From JADKCL01 sp031424495 (GTDB lineage: Bacteria > Bacteroidota > Bacteroidia > J057 > JADKCL01): a DNA stretch of 64,000 nt. The position numbers and the translations under genes are program-made. The notes beneath the pieces are model-generated. The model did not search any database. It saw only the letters and a program-made list of their open reading frames with translations, and was not told where the DNA came from. The stretch spans positions 1 through 64,000 of the forward strand of contig JANPHP010000270.1 of the NCBI GenBank assembly GCA_031424495.1, in the 5' to 3' direction. How positions within the stretch are numbered: position 1 is the first letter of the stretch; each line of letters starts with the position of its first letter. Of the stretch, positions 50,371 to 59,568 are shown one piece after another.

Positions 50371-52293
50371 ATGAAACTACGCATTCGTCCTCCTTACCGC
50401 AGTGGCTTGTTTGCCTTCGCCCTGCTCATCACCTTGTTGTACACAAGCTGCGCGCCCAAGGAGCCCAAGACGCCCCCACGCCCGATCCAACAATACACGA
50501 TCGAGCAATTCTACAAAAACACCCAAATCGGCGGGGGCGCATGGTCGCCCGACGCATCCAAGTTGCTGGTACACAGCAATGCCACGGGTATCTACAACCT
50601 CTATGAGATCAATGTGGCAGATGGCAAAATGACGCAACTCACCCACAGCAAAGAGGAATCCTACCTCTCAGTTGGCTACCTGCCGAGCGGCGATGGCGTG
50701 CTCTACGCAGCCGACCAAGGCGGCAACGAGCTCGCCCACATCTACCTCTTGCGCGGCGACAGCAGCACCGACCTCACGCCCGGCGCCACCGAGCGTGCCG
50801 ACTTCCTGAGCTGGAGCGCTGACCACAAGGCGATGTATTACATCAGCAACAAGCGCAATCCCGAGATGATGGACCTCTACAAAATGCAGCTCAGCGACTG
50901 GACATCCACCCTCATCTTTCAAAACGACGAGGCCTACGAGGTCAATGAAATCTCATGGGATGAAAAAATCATCTCCCTCGCCAAGCCTGTGACCACAAGC
51001 GAAAACCAATTGTTTTTGCGGGATATTGCGTCTGGCAAAATGACCGAATTGAGCGACAGTACGGCGCGCGGCAGCGTCGTGGGAAGCGGATTCAGCAAGG
51101 ATGGCGCACACTATTATTACCTCACCAACGGCGGCACGGAATTCAATCATTTGGTCGAATATGACTTCGCCACAGGAACGAAAAAAACCATTTTTGAGGC
51201 CAAGTGGGATGTGCAATACAGCTACCTCAGCGAGCATGAAAAATACCGCGTGGTCGCCATCAATGAAGATGGCAAAAACGCACTCAAAGTCCTCGACAGC
51301 AAGACGATGCAAGCAGTCGAGTTCCCCGCAATCCCTGACGGTGACATCACCGCCGTGAATATCAGCGATGATGAAAAGTGGATGCGCCTCACCGTGGGCA
51401 GCTCCAAAGCCCCCGCCAATATTTATGCCTACAACTTCGCCACCAAGGAACTCAAAAAACTCACCAACACCCTCAATCCCGAGATCAATGCCGACGACTT
51501 GGTGACTGCCGAAGTCGTGCGCTTCAAGAGTTTTGATGGCTTGGAAATCCCAGCTATCTATTTCAAGCCCCTCATGGCCACGCCCGACAGCCTCTCCCCT
51601 GCCCTCGTGCTCGTGCACGGCGGCCCCGGCGGACAGTCGCGCATCGGCTACAACAATGCGCTCGTGCAATACCTTGTGAACCACGGCTACGCTGTGCTCG
51701 CCGTGAACAACCGCGGCAGCGGCGGCTATGGCCGCAGCTTCAACCAAATGGACGACCGCAACCATGGCGACAAAGACCTCAAGGATTGCATCTGGGGCAA
51801 GAAATGGCTGCAATCTCAAAACTACATCGACAGCACCAAGATCGGCATCATCGGCGGCAGTTATGGAGGCTTCATGACCATGTGTGCCATGACCACAACG
51901 CCGGATGAATTCAAGGTCGGCGTCAATTTCTTTGGGGTCACCAATTGGCTGCGCACATTGCGGTCATTTCCGCCCTACTGGGCCTCTTTCAAGCAAGCGC
52001 TGTATGCCGAGATGGGCGATCCAAGCACGGCAGACAGCGTGCGCCTGCGCAATATCTCCCCGCTCTTTCACGCCGACCAAGTCAAGCACCCCATCATGGT
52101 GCTCCAAGGCGCCAACGATCCCCGCGTGCTCAAGATCGAAAGCGATGAAATCGTGGCCGCCGTCCAGAAAAACAATGTCGTCGCCGAATATGACGTCTTC
52201 CCCGACGAAGGCCACGGCTTCCTCAAAAAAGAAAATGAGATCAAGGGTTATGCAGATGTGCTAAAGTTTCTGGACAAATACCTCAAGAATTAA
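50371..52293 (+). CDS. S9-family peptidase (prolyl oligopeptidase/acylaminoacyl-peptidase type), lipoprotein
   Basis: 640 aa from the ATG at 50371, which gives a lipoprotein signal (FAFALLITLLYTSC). An N-terminal beta-propeller (about 45-370; GGGAWSPDASKLLVHS, FLSWSADHKAMYYIS) is followed by the catalytic domain with VLVHGGPGGQSR, the nucleophile GGSYGGFMT, Asp in LQGANDPRVLK and His in DEGHGFLK. It cleaves short peptides in the periplasm or at the surface. A single gene with three hairpins just past the stop. Confidence 0.95.
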   Translation: MKLRIRPPYRSGLFAFALLITLLYTSCAPKEPKTPPRPIQQYTIEQFYKNTQIGGGAWSPDASKLLVHSNATGIYNLYEINVADGKMTQLTHSKEESYLSVGYLPSGDGVLYAADQGGNELAHIYLLRGDSSTDLTPGATERADFLSWSADHKAMYYISNKRNPEMMDLYKMQLSDWTSTLIFQNDEAYEVNEISWDEKIISLAKPVTTSENQLFLRDIASGKMTELSDSTARGSVVGSGFSKDGAHYYYLTNGGTEFNHLVEYDFATGTKKTIFEAKWDVQYSYLSEHEKYRVVAINEDGKNALKVLDSKTMQAVEFPAIPDGDITAVNISDDEKWMRLTVGSSKAPANIYAYNFATKELKKLTNTLNPEINADDLVTAEVVRFKSFDGLEIPAIYFKPLMATPDSLSPALVLVHGGPGGQSRIGYNNALVQYLVNHGYAVLAVNNRGSGGYGRSFNQMDDRNHGDKDLKDCIWGKKWLQSQNYIDSTKIGIIGGSYGGFMTMCAMTTTPDEFKVGVNFFGVTNWLRTLRSFPPYWASFKQALYAEMGDPSTADSVRLRNISPLFHADQVKHPIMVLQGANDPRVLKIESDEIVAAVQKNNVVAEYDVFPDEGHGFLKKENEIKGYADVLKFLDKYLKN

Positions 52294-52298
52294 CAGTG

Positions 52299-52429
52299 AA
52301 TCCCGCATCGGGATCGCCTAAGGCAATGATGAATGATGCCTTTGCTTTGTGAAGGCATCATTCATCGTTCTCCAATATCATGTCCGATGAAAAATGCCTC
52401 CACTCCAGCAGGCATTTTTCATCGGACAT
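52299..52429. terminator. Three successive stem-loops after the S9 peptidase gene
   Basis: A short stem ATCCCG/CGGGAT (about 52299-52313), a 15-bp perfect stem (52328-52342 with 52352-52366, loop of 9) and a 20-bp perfect stem (52380-52399 with 52410-52429, loop of 10). The last two carry GATGCCTT/AAGGCATC and AAATGCCT/AGGCATTT at their tops. None has a long T tract. They probably block read-through or protect the 3' end. Confidence 0.75.
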
Positions 52430-52495
52430 TATTCATTGTAGTGTGTAACCATTCCTCCTCCAAGCATTTCAGCAATAAACCCACTCCCGAAAAAT

Positions 52496-53119
52496 ATGAA
52501 ATACAGCATTACCCTCCTGATCTTGCTCGCTTGCACGCTCGCGCTCAGCGCCCAGTCCAAAAAGAATCTCAGTATGAAGTACATGCTGAGTGGCTACCTC
52601 TTTGCCGGGACTGTGCGTGAAGATACCAATGCTTCAGGTGGATTTGCCGACAGCGACAATGTGCCCAAGAACCTCTCTAAGGGGTTCAAAACCAGTAAAA
52701 CTGGCCTTTTCATCTACGTCGACACACTTTCTCACGCGACCTTCGCACAGAAATACAATGGCTATAAGCTCTTCATTGTGAACAAAACCGATGTCGAGGT
52801 TGGCATACCTGCCTCCGACGGCTGTTTGAATGCCGTTGCCGAGGCTTGGGTCGATGGCAAATGGCAGGCCGTCGAGTACTATCCCAGCAGTTGGTGTGGC
52901 AACAGCTACCACACCGTCTTTGCCAAGCCCAACCAATTTTGGGAATTTGTCGTGCCACAATATACCGGCGAGCTACCTACCAAAATACGGTACCGCCTGC
53001 AATTAAAAGGAAACAAATGCATCTATTCCAATGAATTCAGGGCAGGCATCAACCGCAAACAACTGGGCGAAAAACAAGAGCATGAATCGCAAGGGTTGAT
53101 GGATCCATATACGGATTGA
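52496..53119 (+). CDS. Exported hypothetical protein
   Basis: 207 aa. Signal peptide (MKYSITLLILLACTLALSAQ). The mature domain is a beta-rich fold with three cysteines (ASDGCLNAVAEAWVDGKWQA, PSSWCGNSYHTVFAKPNQFW, KGNKCIYSNEFRAGINRKQL), which looks like a small secreted protein family of Bacteroidota. No T9SS tail. Function unknown. Confidence 0.8.
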   Translation: MKYSITLLILLACTLALSAQSKKNLSMKYMLSGYLFAGTVREDTNASGGFADSDNVPKNLSKGFKTSKTGLFIYVDTLSHATFAQKYNGYKLFIVNKTDVEVGIPASDGCLNAVAEAWVDGKWQAVEYYPSSWCGNSYHTVFAKPNQFWEFVVPQYTGELPTKIRYRLQLKGNKCIYSNEFRAGINRKQLGEKQEHESQGLMDPYTD

Positions 53120-53482
53120 TGGGGGATGAACCATGTGCGGAACGGTGATATTTATGTAAGCACGCCATGCGGCCAATTGTATTTTTGTAGGCACGCCATG
53201 CATGGCATGCCTACAAAATATTACCCCAAATGATCAATATCCCCGCACAAAATCATCAGACAACGTCGACATCGTCAATTTGCCCAAAGGGTTGTGCGGG
53301 TTGATTTGCGGCATTGTTTGCGACCGCCGCCTGAGACGTCATATCGATGGGCATGGGGCTCCCACTCGCTAAACCGGACGTGCATCAGCCCACGCCTCTT
53401 GTTGATGTCCTCGCTGTCAATTATCTTGCAGCCCCAAAGGAGCGTTTTTCATTCCTTTTTGAATCCGATTTGCAGTATCGCT
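53120..53482. other. Intergenic region with a cruciform-type palindrome
   Basis: 363 bases. A reading frame upstream of the next gene is open from 53294 but its first 63 codons are unlike a signal peptide and probably untranslated. The main feature is the palindrome at 53183-53218, preceded by a related single copy (53154-53170, ATGTAAGCACGCCATGC). Nothing else recognised. Confidence 0.5.
53183..53218. repeat. Near-perfect 36-base palindrome
   Basis: TTTTGTAGGCACGCCATG followed directly by CATGGCATGCCTACAAAA: arms 18 bases each, one mismatch, no loop. The GGCATGCCATG core recurs in part just upstream, suggesting a member of a dispersed intergenic repeat family rather than an operator. Confidence 0.75.
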
Positions 53483-55660
53483 ATGAAAAAGTTGCTTATG
53501 CTGCTGTGCTTGCTGTTCGCTTGCATTGCCCACCAAGCCCAAGTCAATACCGTCACCTATGCCGGCGGCAGCGGCAAGGAGACTTTTTACGATGTGATGC
53601 AAATCACCGACGGATCGTTTTTGGTTTCGGGATATGCTGAGGACCTCAATTGGATCCCCGCGAATGTGCCGCTGACGGTACTCACATATACCGGCAACAT
53701 CCCCAATTCGCTGGGCACCAACCGCTTTGGATTCATCATGCAACTGTCGGAGGATATGTCGACGATCCTGAATGTCGCGCATTTCCCGCAGGGCGCCGTC
53801 GAGGACATCCGCTTCTTGAAGACGAATACGCTCCCCTACCAAGGCACGGGCGATCTCTATATCAGCGCCTCTACGGCAGATACTTATGCGAATGACGGCG
53901 GCTATATCATCGCCAAGCTCGACCACAATTTTGTGAACGGCGTGCCCACGACCCTCTCATGGTTCAAGATTGTCTGGGCGGAGGCGGGCCCCAAAGACAC
54001 CCAACCTTGGGACGTGACGAGCAACGGCGAGGTCTATTATGTCTCCGGCCAAAACCATGCTGCCGATTGGAGCGCCATGTATTGCCTCGACAATATGGGT
54101 AACCGCAAGATCGTCCCCAATTGGCGCACGCACTGGCTAACGGCAGGTGGCGAATGGAAAGGTACGCCTGCAAGCGCTGCGCCCAGCGCTGTGAATTACA
54201 GCGGCATCGCATTCAAGATCGGTGGCCGCTGCGAATTGCGTTCTTGGTCACAAACAGAGTTTGATGCCACGACCACCGACGGCAATGGCGGCACCCGCAA
54301 GGGCACTTGGCCCGCAGATTTCCTCTTCAGCACACCCTGTGATCCGCTTTCGCCGACCGCCAGTGGCGGCGGCTACAATGGCTATTCACCTGAGAGCTGC
54401 TGCCCAGTCTGGGGCGCAAGCTGCGTCGCCGTCGACAAGCGCAACAATTACATGTACCTCGGCATCAACTTTAAGAGTTATTCCAACCCTGCGAATTCGC
54501 CCGACTTTGAGCCGGCCGTGATCTGCTTTGATGAGACGGGAACGATGGTCTGGTGGAGCCGCCTCTACCATGAAATCACCCCTGCGGGCGATACCCTGTA
54601 CAGCCTGCCCGACCAATATGTGGATGCGCTCGCCATCGACTATGCCCACGACAAGCTCGTCGTGGGTGCCCGCGCCCATGGCAACAATACCGAGAACCTC
54701 TGGGAGGGCAATACGATTGCCGCCAATCCGAGTGCCAAGGGCTTCCAAAACCAATTCACAGGCACCAATGGCAATATCCACGAGAGCTGGATCGGCAAGT
54801 TGCGCCTCAACGACGGCACCCTCACCAACAGCACCTATATGGCGGAGCTGTTTGAGGGCACTGGTTCGCTCGGCACGCAGCATCCGGACCCCAACTTGGC
54901 AGGTTGGCCCGATCCCAACACGGGTTGGCCCAATGTGAACACGACCCGCTTGAGCAAAAACAATTTGAAAGTGAGCAGCACGGGCCAAGTGATCGTCGTC
55001 GGTGTGGGCCGCCGCACCATCACAACCGTCAATGCCTATCAGCGCAATATTTCGCCGTGGTCGACGGGGCTGGGCTGCTGGAACAATTTTGTGCGGATGT
55101 ATGACCCGACGCTGGGCGTGCCCAAGTACAGCTCGCTCATCGTGGGCGCGTGGGACACGCTCACGCAAGCCGGCGGCGACAATACAGAGATGTTTGCAGC
55201 CTACAAAACCTCCAAAGGCATCGTCTGCGTCGGCCGCCAAAAAGCCGCCAATGGCCTGCCCGTCGGCAACAACCTGCCCCTGAGCAACGTGCCCACATGG
55301 GGCACCAATGCCCCCAACAACGAAACCGCAGTGCTCATCTATTACCAAGACGACAGCCTGGAAAATGCGACGGATGTGATCACGGGCATCGCGCCCAGCG
55401 GTCCCTACACCGCGCAATATGCAGGCCGCTGCTACCCGAATCCAACGAAAGGGGAGGTGCAAATCATGCTGCCCTATGAGGTGGAGGCTTTTGACTTTGC
55501 GGTGTCGAATGTATTGGGGCAGGTCGTGCAATCGGGGCATCGTGCGCTTGGGGATGCTTTTAGGCACTTTGATCTTTCGGATGCTGTGGATGGGGTTTAT
55601 TTTATTGCGGTGCGGAGTGAGCGTGGGACTTGGGGGTATCGGGTTGTGAAGGGGGAGTGA
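53483..55660 (+). CDS. T9SS-secreted protein with beta-propeller-like body
   Basis: 725 aa from the ATG at 53483 (signal peptide KKLLMLLCLLFACIAHQA, then Q). The body (VNTVTYAGGSGKETFYDVMQ, VDKRNNYMYLGINFKSYSNP, LAIDYAHDKLVVGARAHGNN) has repeated D/N- and G-rich blade-like segments resembling SBBP-repeat or YVTN-type propellers. A type A sorting domain (RCYPNPTKGEVQIMLPYEV; VDGVYFIAVRSERGTWGYRV) closes it. Surface-exposed; function unknown. Confidence 0.88.
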   Translation: MKKLLMLLCLLFACIAHQAQVNTVTYAGGSGKETFYDVMQITDGSFLVSGYAEDLNWIPANVPLTVLTYTGNIPNSLGTNRFGFIMQLSEDMSTILNVAHFPQGAVEDIRFLKTNTLPYQGTGDLYISASTADTYANDGGYIIAKLDHNFVNGVPTTLSWFKIVWAEAGPKDTQPWDVTSNGEVYYVSGQNHAADWSAMYCLDNMGNRKIVPNWRTHWLTAGGEWKGTPASAAPSAVNYSGIAFKIGGRCELRSWSQTEFDATTTDGNGGTRKGTWPADFLFSTPCDPLSPTASGGGYNGYSPESCCPVWGASCVAVDKRNNYMYLGINFKSYSNPANSPDFEPAVICFDETGTMVWWSRLYHEITPAGDTLYSLPDQYVDALAIDYAHDKLVVGARAHGNNTENLWEGNTIAANPSAKGFQNQFTGTNGNIHESWIGKLRLNDGTLTNSTYMAELFEGTGSLGTQHPDPNLAGWPDPNTGWPNVNTTRLSKNNLKVSSTGQVIVVGVGRRTITTVNAYQRNISPWSTGLGCWNNFVRMYDPTLGVPKYSSLIVGAWDTLTQAGGDNTEMFAAYKTSKGIVCVGRQKAANGLPVGNNLPLSNVPTWGTNAPNNETAVLIYYQDDSLENATDVITGIAPSGPYTAQYAGRCYPNPTKGEVQIMLPYEVEAFDFAVSNVLGQVVQSGHRALGDAFRHFDLSDAVDGVYFIAVRSERGTWGYRVVKGE

Positions 55661-55685
55661 ATGTTGTGAATTGAGATTGTGCGTA

Positions 55686-55756
55686 AAAACCGCAAAGGTC
55701 GCAAGGAACGCAGAGAACAATACATGCTCTGCGGCCTTTGCGACCTTTGCGGTTTT
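55686..55756. repeat. Long inverted repeat between convergent genes
   Basis: Perfect 19-bp arms AAAACCGCAAAGGTCGCAA (55686-55704) and its reverse complement (55738-55756), with an inner stem CGCAGAG/CTCTGCG (55709-55715 and 55727-55733). Runs of A before and T after permit bidirectional termination. The sequence resembles GCAAAGGACGCAGAG-type repeats which I recall as common between genes in Bacteroidota. Confidence 0.8.
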
Positions 55757-55803
55757 ATCTTGACGAGCCTCGCTTTTGGAATATTGCGATCCCCCGCCTC
55801 GCC

Positions 55804-56727
55804 CTACTTCAGCGCCGCAACCACCTGCTTCACAGCCTCCGCATTGCTCGTCGGCGTATAATTAAAACGCTTGTTGAATTTGCTGGAGTCGAAGACGTAG
55901 GCGCGGTCGTATTGGTAGCGCATTTCGTACATCTCGCCGACGATGGGGATGAAGATGCCGAGCAATTTGATGCCCCAACTTGGGAGGACGCTGACTTTGT
56001 CTTTGCCGCCCATTTCGTTAGCGAAGAGCTTTACCCATTGCCTTGCGGTGATGGGCGTGGGGTCCACGGGCAGGTTCCAGATTTGGTTGAATGCGTCGGG
56101 CGTGTTGCCGAGCATGGCTGTGCCCTTGGCGAGGTCGGGCGTGTAGCCGGTCGTGTGCACAATATCGGCATTGCAAAACCATTGCGCTGCCTTGCCCTTG
56201 GCAATATTGTCATACACGAGGTTCATGAGCATGCTTTTGTCCTTGATCGGACCGAAGAAATCTGGGGCACGGGCAATGATGGCATTCAATTTACCTGCCT
56301 CAACATTCTCCAAAATATGACGGTCTACCCAAGCCCGCACTTCCCCCTTTTTGGAGCTGGGACTGATGGGGGATGTCTCCGTAATATGCTTGACATTGTC
56401 GCCGCCGATGGCATAGACGTTGTCAAAAAAGACAAGCTTACTGTTGTGGGCGATGCAGGCTGCGACGACATCTTTGATGAGGGCAGGCCACCTTTCTTGC
56501 CAGAGTTTGGTCTTGTAGTCAAAGCCGACGACGAGGTAACAAACCTCGCTGCCCGCCACGGCCTTGGAGACGCCTTCGGCTGTCGTGAGGTCGGCCGGAA
56601 AAAGGGTGTCGGTCGCATTGACCTTTTTGGGATTGCGGCCCACGAGACGAATGTCGGTGGTATAGGCTGTGAGCGCCTTGGCCAATTCAACGCCGATGGC
56701 GCCGCCAGCTCCTAAGATCGTATGCAT
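55804..56727 (-). CDS. NAD(P)-dependent epimerase/dehydratase-like protein
   Basis: 307 aa. An extended/atypical SDR fold: the N-terminal nucleotide loop is ILGAGGAIGVEL (G-x-G-G-x-I-G), followed by IRLVGRNPKK and VCYLVVGFDYKT. VFFDNVYAIGG takes the place of the usual SDR Y-x3-K surroundings, with the Tyr present (NVYAIGG). The C-terminal substrate domain shows WNLPVDPTPITARQWVKLFA. Probably acts on a sugar nucleotide or small carbonyl compound; substrate unknown. Solitary minus-strand gene. Confidence 0.88.
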   Translation of the reverse strand: MHTILGAGGAIGVELAKALTAYTTDIRLVGRNPKKVNATDTLFPADLTTAEGVSKAVAGSEVCYLVVGFDYKTKLWQERWPALIKDVVAACIAHNSKLVFFDNVYAIGGDNVKHITETSPISPSSKKGEVRAWVDRHILENVEAGKLNAIIARAPDFFGPIKDKSMLMNLVYDNIAKGKAAQWFCNADIVHTTGYTPDLAKGTAMLGNTPDAFNQIWNLPVDPTPITARQWVKLFANEMGGKDKVSVLPSWGIKLLGIFIPIVGEMYEMRYQYDRAYVFDSSKFNKRFNYTPTSNAEAVKQVVAALK

Positions 56728-56824
56728 AGTGAATGCAGTTGAGGGTGAAAAGAGTGGAACTCAAGCCACGGTTATTTGTTTAGCAAGCGAAGCGCTTTGC
56801 GAAAAGCCGCATCGGCACGACGCG

Positions 56825-57280
56825 CTAGACATTCAGCAACTCACCATTGATGATGTCAAACGTGAAGACGCCCTCAAAATCCTCCCAATGCTCCTGGATA
56901 TAGAGGCTGTCGTTGAAATAATCCATTTCTTCGTCCTCGTCGCCATGCATCTCAAAGCGGGCCGTGCAGCTCGCTACCGCCGTCTTGAGGTCGGAGTCGC
57001 CTTTCAATATCTCGGCCATCTCCTTGGACTCGGCCAAGACTGTCGGCGCATCGTTGTAGTGGATCGTGAATACATAATCTCCCAAGCTCAGCTTGAGCTG
57101 ATTGCCATCGAGCTTGAGGTCAAACAGGTCGTCTGACTCGCTATACCAAGTATAGAGCTTGTCTTTCAATGCTTTCAAACTGGCGTCAGAGCCGGGGGCG
57201 ATGAGCCCGAAATATTGATAATAGTTGTATCCCATTGGATGCGGATTGATATGAATTTCTTTCCTTTTAGGTCGTGGCAT
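56825..57280 (-). CDS. Small acidic hypothetical protein
   Basis: 151 aa if the ATG at 57280 is used; it lies inside the last codons of the preceding gene (14-base overlap). An alternative start at 57235 (MGYNYYQYFGLIAPG) would remove 15 basic residues and separate the genes. The protein is acidic (DEDEEMDYFNDSLYIQEHWE), cytosolic and without known motifs. Probably co-transcribed with the membrane protein upstream. Confidence 0.65.
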   Translation of the reverse strand: MPRPKRKEIHINPHPMGYNYYQYFGLIAPGSDASLKALKDKLYTWYSESDDLFDLKLDGNQLKLSLGDYVFTIHYNDAPTVLAESKEMAEILKGDSDLKTAVASCTARFEMHGDEDEEMDYFNDSLYIQEHWEDFEGVFTFDIINGELLNV

Positions 57281-57710
57281 TCGTCGCCTTTCCAAAGCTC
57301 AAATGTAGAAACAAGAGTGTTACGACCAAACAAACGATGGCAGGAATGATGGATGCGAGTGTTTTGTACAATGCATTCCCCAGTGGTGAATCGGATGAGC
57401 GGACGTCCATGAAGGTAAACACGACATGGGCTCCGCAGATGAGCCGCGCGAGCCATACTTGGGCCTTGCCCTCGGTGACCCACATGCCCATGCCGCCGAT
57501 GAGCAGTCCCAAAATGAGCATCTCGACATACACCCAAAGGATTGCATCGAAGTAATGGGGCGAATCCAATTGCAGCTGCGGCACCTCGTAACCAGCCATG
57601 GCCGTCATGAGTCCCTGCGCAAAGAGGCCGCCTGTGAGGAAAATGTACAAGCCGCAAACGATCAAGCAGCTCGCCTTGAAACTGGGGAGGAAGGAAATGG
57701 GCTTTTTCAT
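57267..57710 (-). CDS. Four-helix membrane hypothetical protein
   Basis: 147 aa from the ATG at 57710 (MKKPISFLPSFKASCLIVCG). Four hydrophobic helices (about 10-34, 50-75, 84-105 and 112-135; IIPAIVCLVVTLLFLHLSFG). No motif. Its stop overlaps the start of the acidic gene downstream. It may resemble small DoxX-like or DUF-type membrane proteins, but none is firmly recognised. Confidence 0.72.
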   Translation of the reverse strand: MKKPISFLPSFKASCLIVCGLYIFLTGGLFAQGLMTAMAGYEVPQLQLDSPHYFDAILWVYVEMLILGLLIGGMGMWVTEGKAQVWLARLICGAHVVFTFMDVRSSDSPLGNALYKTLASIIPAIVCLVVTLLFLHLSFGKATNATT

Positions 57711-57839
57711 GGGTGCAAAATCATCGTTGCGGGGATACAATTCGACTATCTTAAGCAACCAATTTAAGAAAAATGCAACTCCCTACATTTCCCCACCCAA
57801 AAATGGAAAAAGGCCGATCTTTGTTGCGCATCAATATCA

Positions 57840-58409
57840 ATGCTGCATCAACCCATCATGGAATGCACCTATCATACCCCCACCATCTGGACCATCGAAG
57901 ACTTCTTGTCCCCAGCCGAATGCGACGAAATGCTGCTCTTCAGTGAAAAAATTGGCTACCAAGAGGCGGAGGTGAGCCTGCCCGGCGGCGCCAAGATGAT
58001 GAAGGGCCTGCGCAACAACGATCGTTTGCTCTATACCGACCAGGATCTCGCCAACCGGCTCTGGGCCAAGCTGCAGGCCTTTTGCCCTGCCCAAATCGAA
58101 GATGCATTGGCGACCGGGTTGAATGAGCAATTCAGGTTTTACAAGTATGAGGACAGCCAGCGTTTCAAGCGACATATCGACGGCAGGTTTAGGCGAAATG
58201 CGTTGGAGCAAAGCCGCATCACCTTTATGATCTACCTGAATGAAGATTTTGAAGGCGGCGAAACGGCATTTGACACGGTCAGCATCCGCCCACAGACGGG
58301 CATGGCGCTTTGTTTCATCCACGAGCAAAAACATGAAGGTTGTCCCGTCTTGAGTGGCACCAAGTATGTATTGCGCTCAGATGTGATGTATCGCCGCGCG
58401 GAGGGGTGA
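57840..58409 (+). CDS. 2OG-Fe(II) oxygenase (prolyl-4-hydroxylase alpha-like)
   Basis: 189 aa. A double-stranded beta-helix domain with the metal-binding H-x-D in FKRHIDGRFRRN (about residues 104-106), the distal His in HEGCPVLSGTKYVLRSDVMY and a downstream Lys/Arg (TKYVLR) to bind 2-oxoglutarate; GGETAFDTV precedes it. It resembles eukaryotic-like P4H domain proteins that hydroxylate protein side chains or small molecules. Cytosolic, single gene. The ATG at 57840 or the one at 57858 can start it. Confidence 0.88.
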   Translation: MLHQPIMECTYHTPTIWTIEDFLSPAECDEMLLFSEKIGYQEAEVSLPGGAKMMKGLRNNDRLLYTDQDLANRLWAKLQAFCPAQIEDALATGLNEQFRFYKYEDSQRFKRHIDGRFRRNALEQSRITFMIYLNEDFEGGETAFDTVSIRPQTGMALCFIHEQKHEGCPVLSGTKYVLRSDVMYRRAEG

Positions 58410-58425
58410 TGGCGCTCAGCCCCAG

Positions 58426-59418
58426 TCACTTGAGAAACACACGCGAAAATTGCTGGGCGCCATCATCGCCGCGCAAGAGGTAGATGCCTGGCGCCAAGGT
58501 CGATACATCGACTGTGGCGGTGCTTGCTTCGACCGGCGTGGCGAGCTGCCGTCCCCAAGCATCCCACACCGTGAGCTGCCATTGCGCGTTGGGCATTCCT
58601 TTGAAATCGACATGCAAGGAATTCGTGGCAGGATTGGGGAATATGCTGATCGCAGCTTCCAATGCTGGCGCGACAGCCGTCGCGGTGCAATTTTTCACAG
58701 CATCAAACAGGGTCTGCAAAGTATCGATGGGCTCGATTCCAGCACCGCTGTGCGTCTTGACGGATACGAGAAACGAGGGCGCACCGTCGGGATCGGTTGG
58801 CTGGGAGACCTTGACAAATGCAAAAAGGGACGAACTGCCGTTGCTCGTGCAGCGGGTGTCGGCGCCGACCATGTTGGCGCCTTGCATGGCTGCCATGAGT
58901 TTGCAGGACAGATCGCCCGTGGCGGCGTTGAAGCGGGCCTCCATCGAGTCGAGCACGATGGCGCCGAGGAGGATATTGCCTTGGATGCTATAGTTGGGGC
59001 CGACGCGATGGCCCTTAAAATCGTTGGTGCTCACGCCCGTGTGAGCGGCGGCCTGCGGGCTGCCGTTCACCAGCCCGACGACGCCATATTGCCGGATGTT
59101 GGGATTGCCTTGGATATCGTTGGCTACCAGCCAATCGATGACCTGCTGCGGGCTGTCACCGCCCACCATGCGGGTACGCGCATTGGTTTGGTTGCCTGCA
59201 AGGTAATAGGCCTGCGTATTGATCGCGCCAACACCAGGTATCAAATCGCCCAGAAAATGGTTGGAATAGCCGGTGCCAAACAAATCCACGCAAGAAGCTC
59301 CGGCACTGCCGACCTCGCCCGTCATGGAGTCGACGGCGACGATGGAAAAAGTGTCTTGGGCCACCGAAGGCATCCAACAGGACAGGCACAAGCAGACGAT
59401 AAACAATGCGCGATTCAT
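58426..59418 (-). CDS. T9SS-tagged DUF1028 protein
   Basis: 330 aa from the ATG at 59418; an in-frame start nine codons upstream worsens the signal peptide. Signal peptide (NRALFIVCLCLSCWMPSVAQ), then a DUF1028 (Ntn-hydrolase-like) domain at about 22-240: TFSIVAVDSMTGEVGSAGAS, VGGDSPQQVIDWLVANDI, YSIQGNILLG. A type A sorting domain (about 255-330; ISIFPNPATNSLHVDF, STLAPGIYLLRGDD, RVFLK) follows. DUF1028 proteins are usually cytoplasmic or simple exported proteins; here the domain is sent to the surface by T9SS. Activity unknown. Confidence 0.92.
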   Translation of the reverse strand: MNRALFIVCLCLSCWMPSVAQDTFSIVAVDSMTGEVGSAGASCVDLFGTGYSNHFLGDLIPGVGAINTQAYYLAGNQTNARTRMVGGDSPQQVIDWLVANDIQGNPNIRQYGVVGLVNGSPQAAAHTGVSTNDFKGHRVGPNYSIQGNILLGAIVLDSMEARFNAATGDLSCKLMAAMQGANMVGADTRCTSNGSSSLFAFVKVSQPTDPDGAPSFLVSVKTHSGAGIEPIDTLQTLFDAVKNCTATAVAPALEAAISIFPNPATNSLHVDFKGMPNAQWQLTVWDAWGRQLATPVEASTATVDVSTLAPGIYLLRGDDGAQQFSRVFLK

Positions 59419-59568
59419 CGATTTTTTTGATGGAAAGATAGGCAAAATGAATGGCTAGAAAAATGGGCCCTCAGCAAATTTGGGCGAAATGCGGCATTGA
59501 AATACAAAACCACTGCATTCCTTTTGCGCCAATCTCACGCAACGAGACGCGCAATTACCCGAGATCGT

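Noticed and set aside
50953..51819. 288-codon minus-strand frame
   Set aside because: Antisense of the S9 peptidase; low-complexity V, A and E composition.
54386..55720. 444-codon minus-strand frame
   Set aside because: Antisense of the propeller-like T9SS protein, including its sorting domain; no signal or motif of its own.
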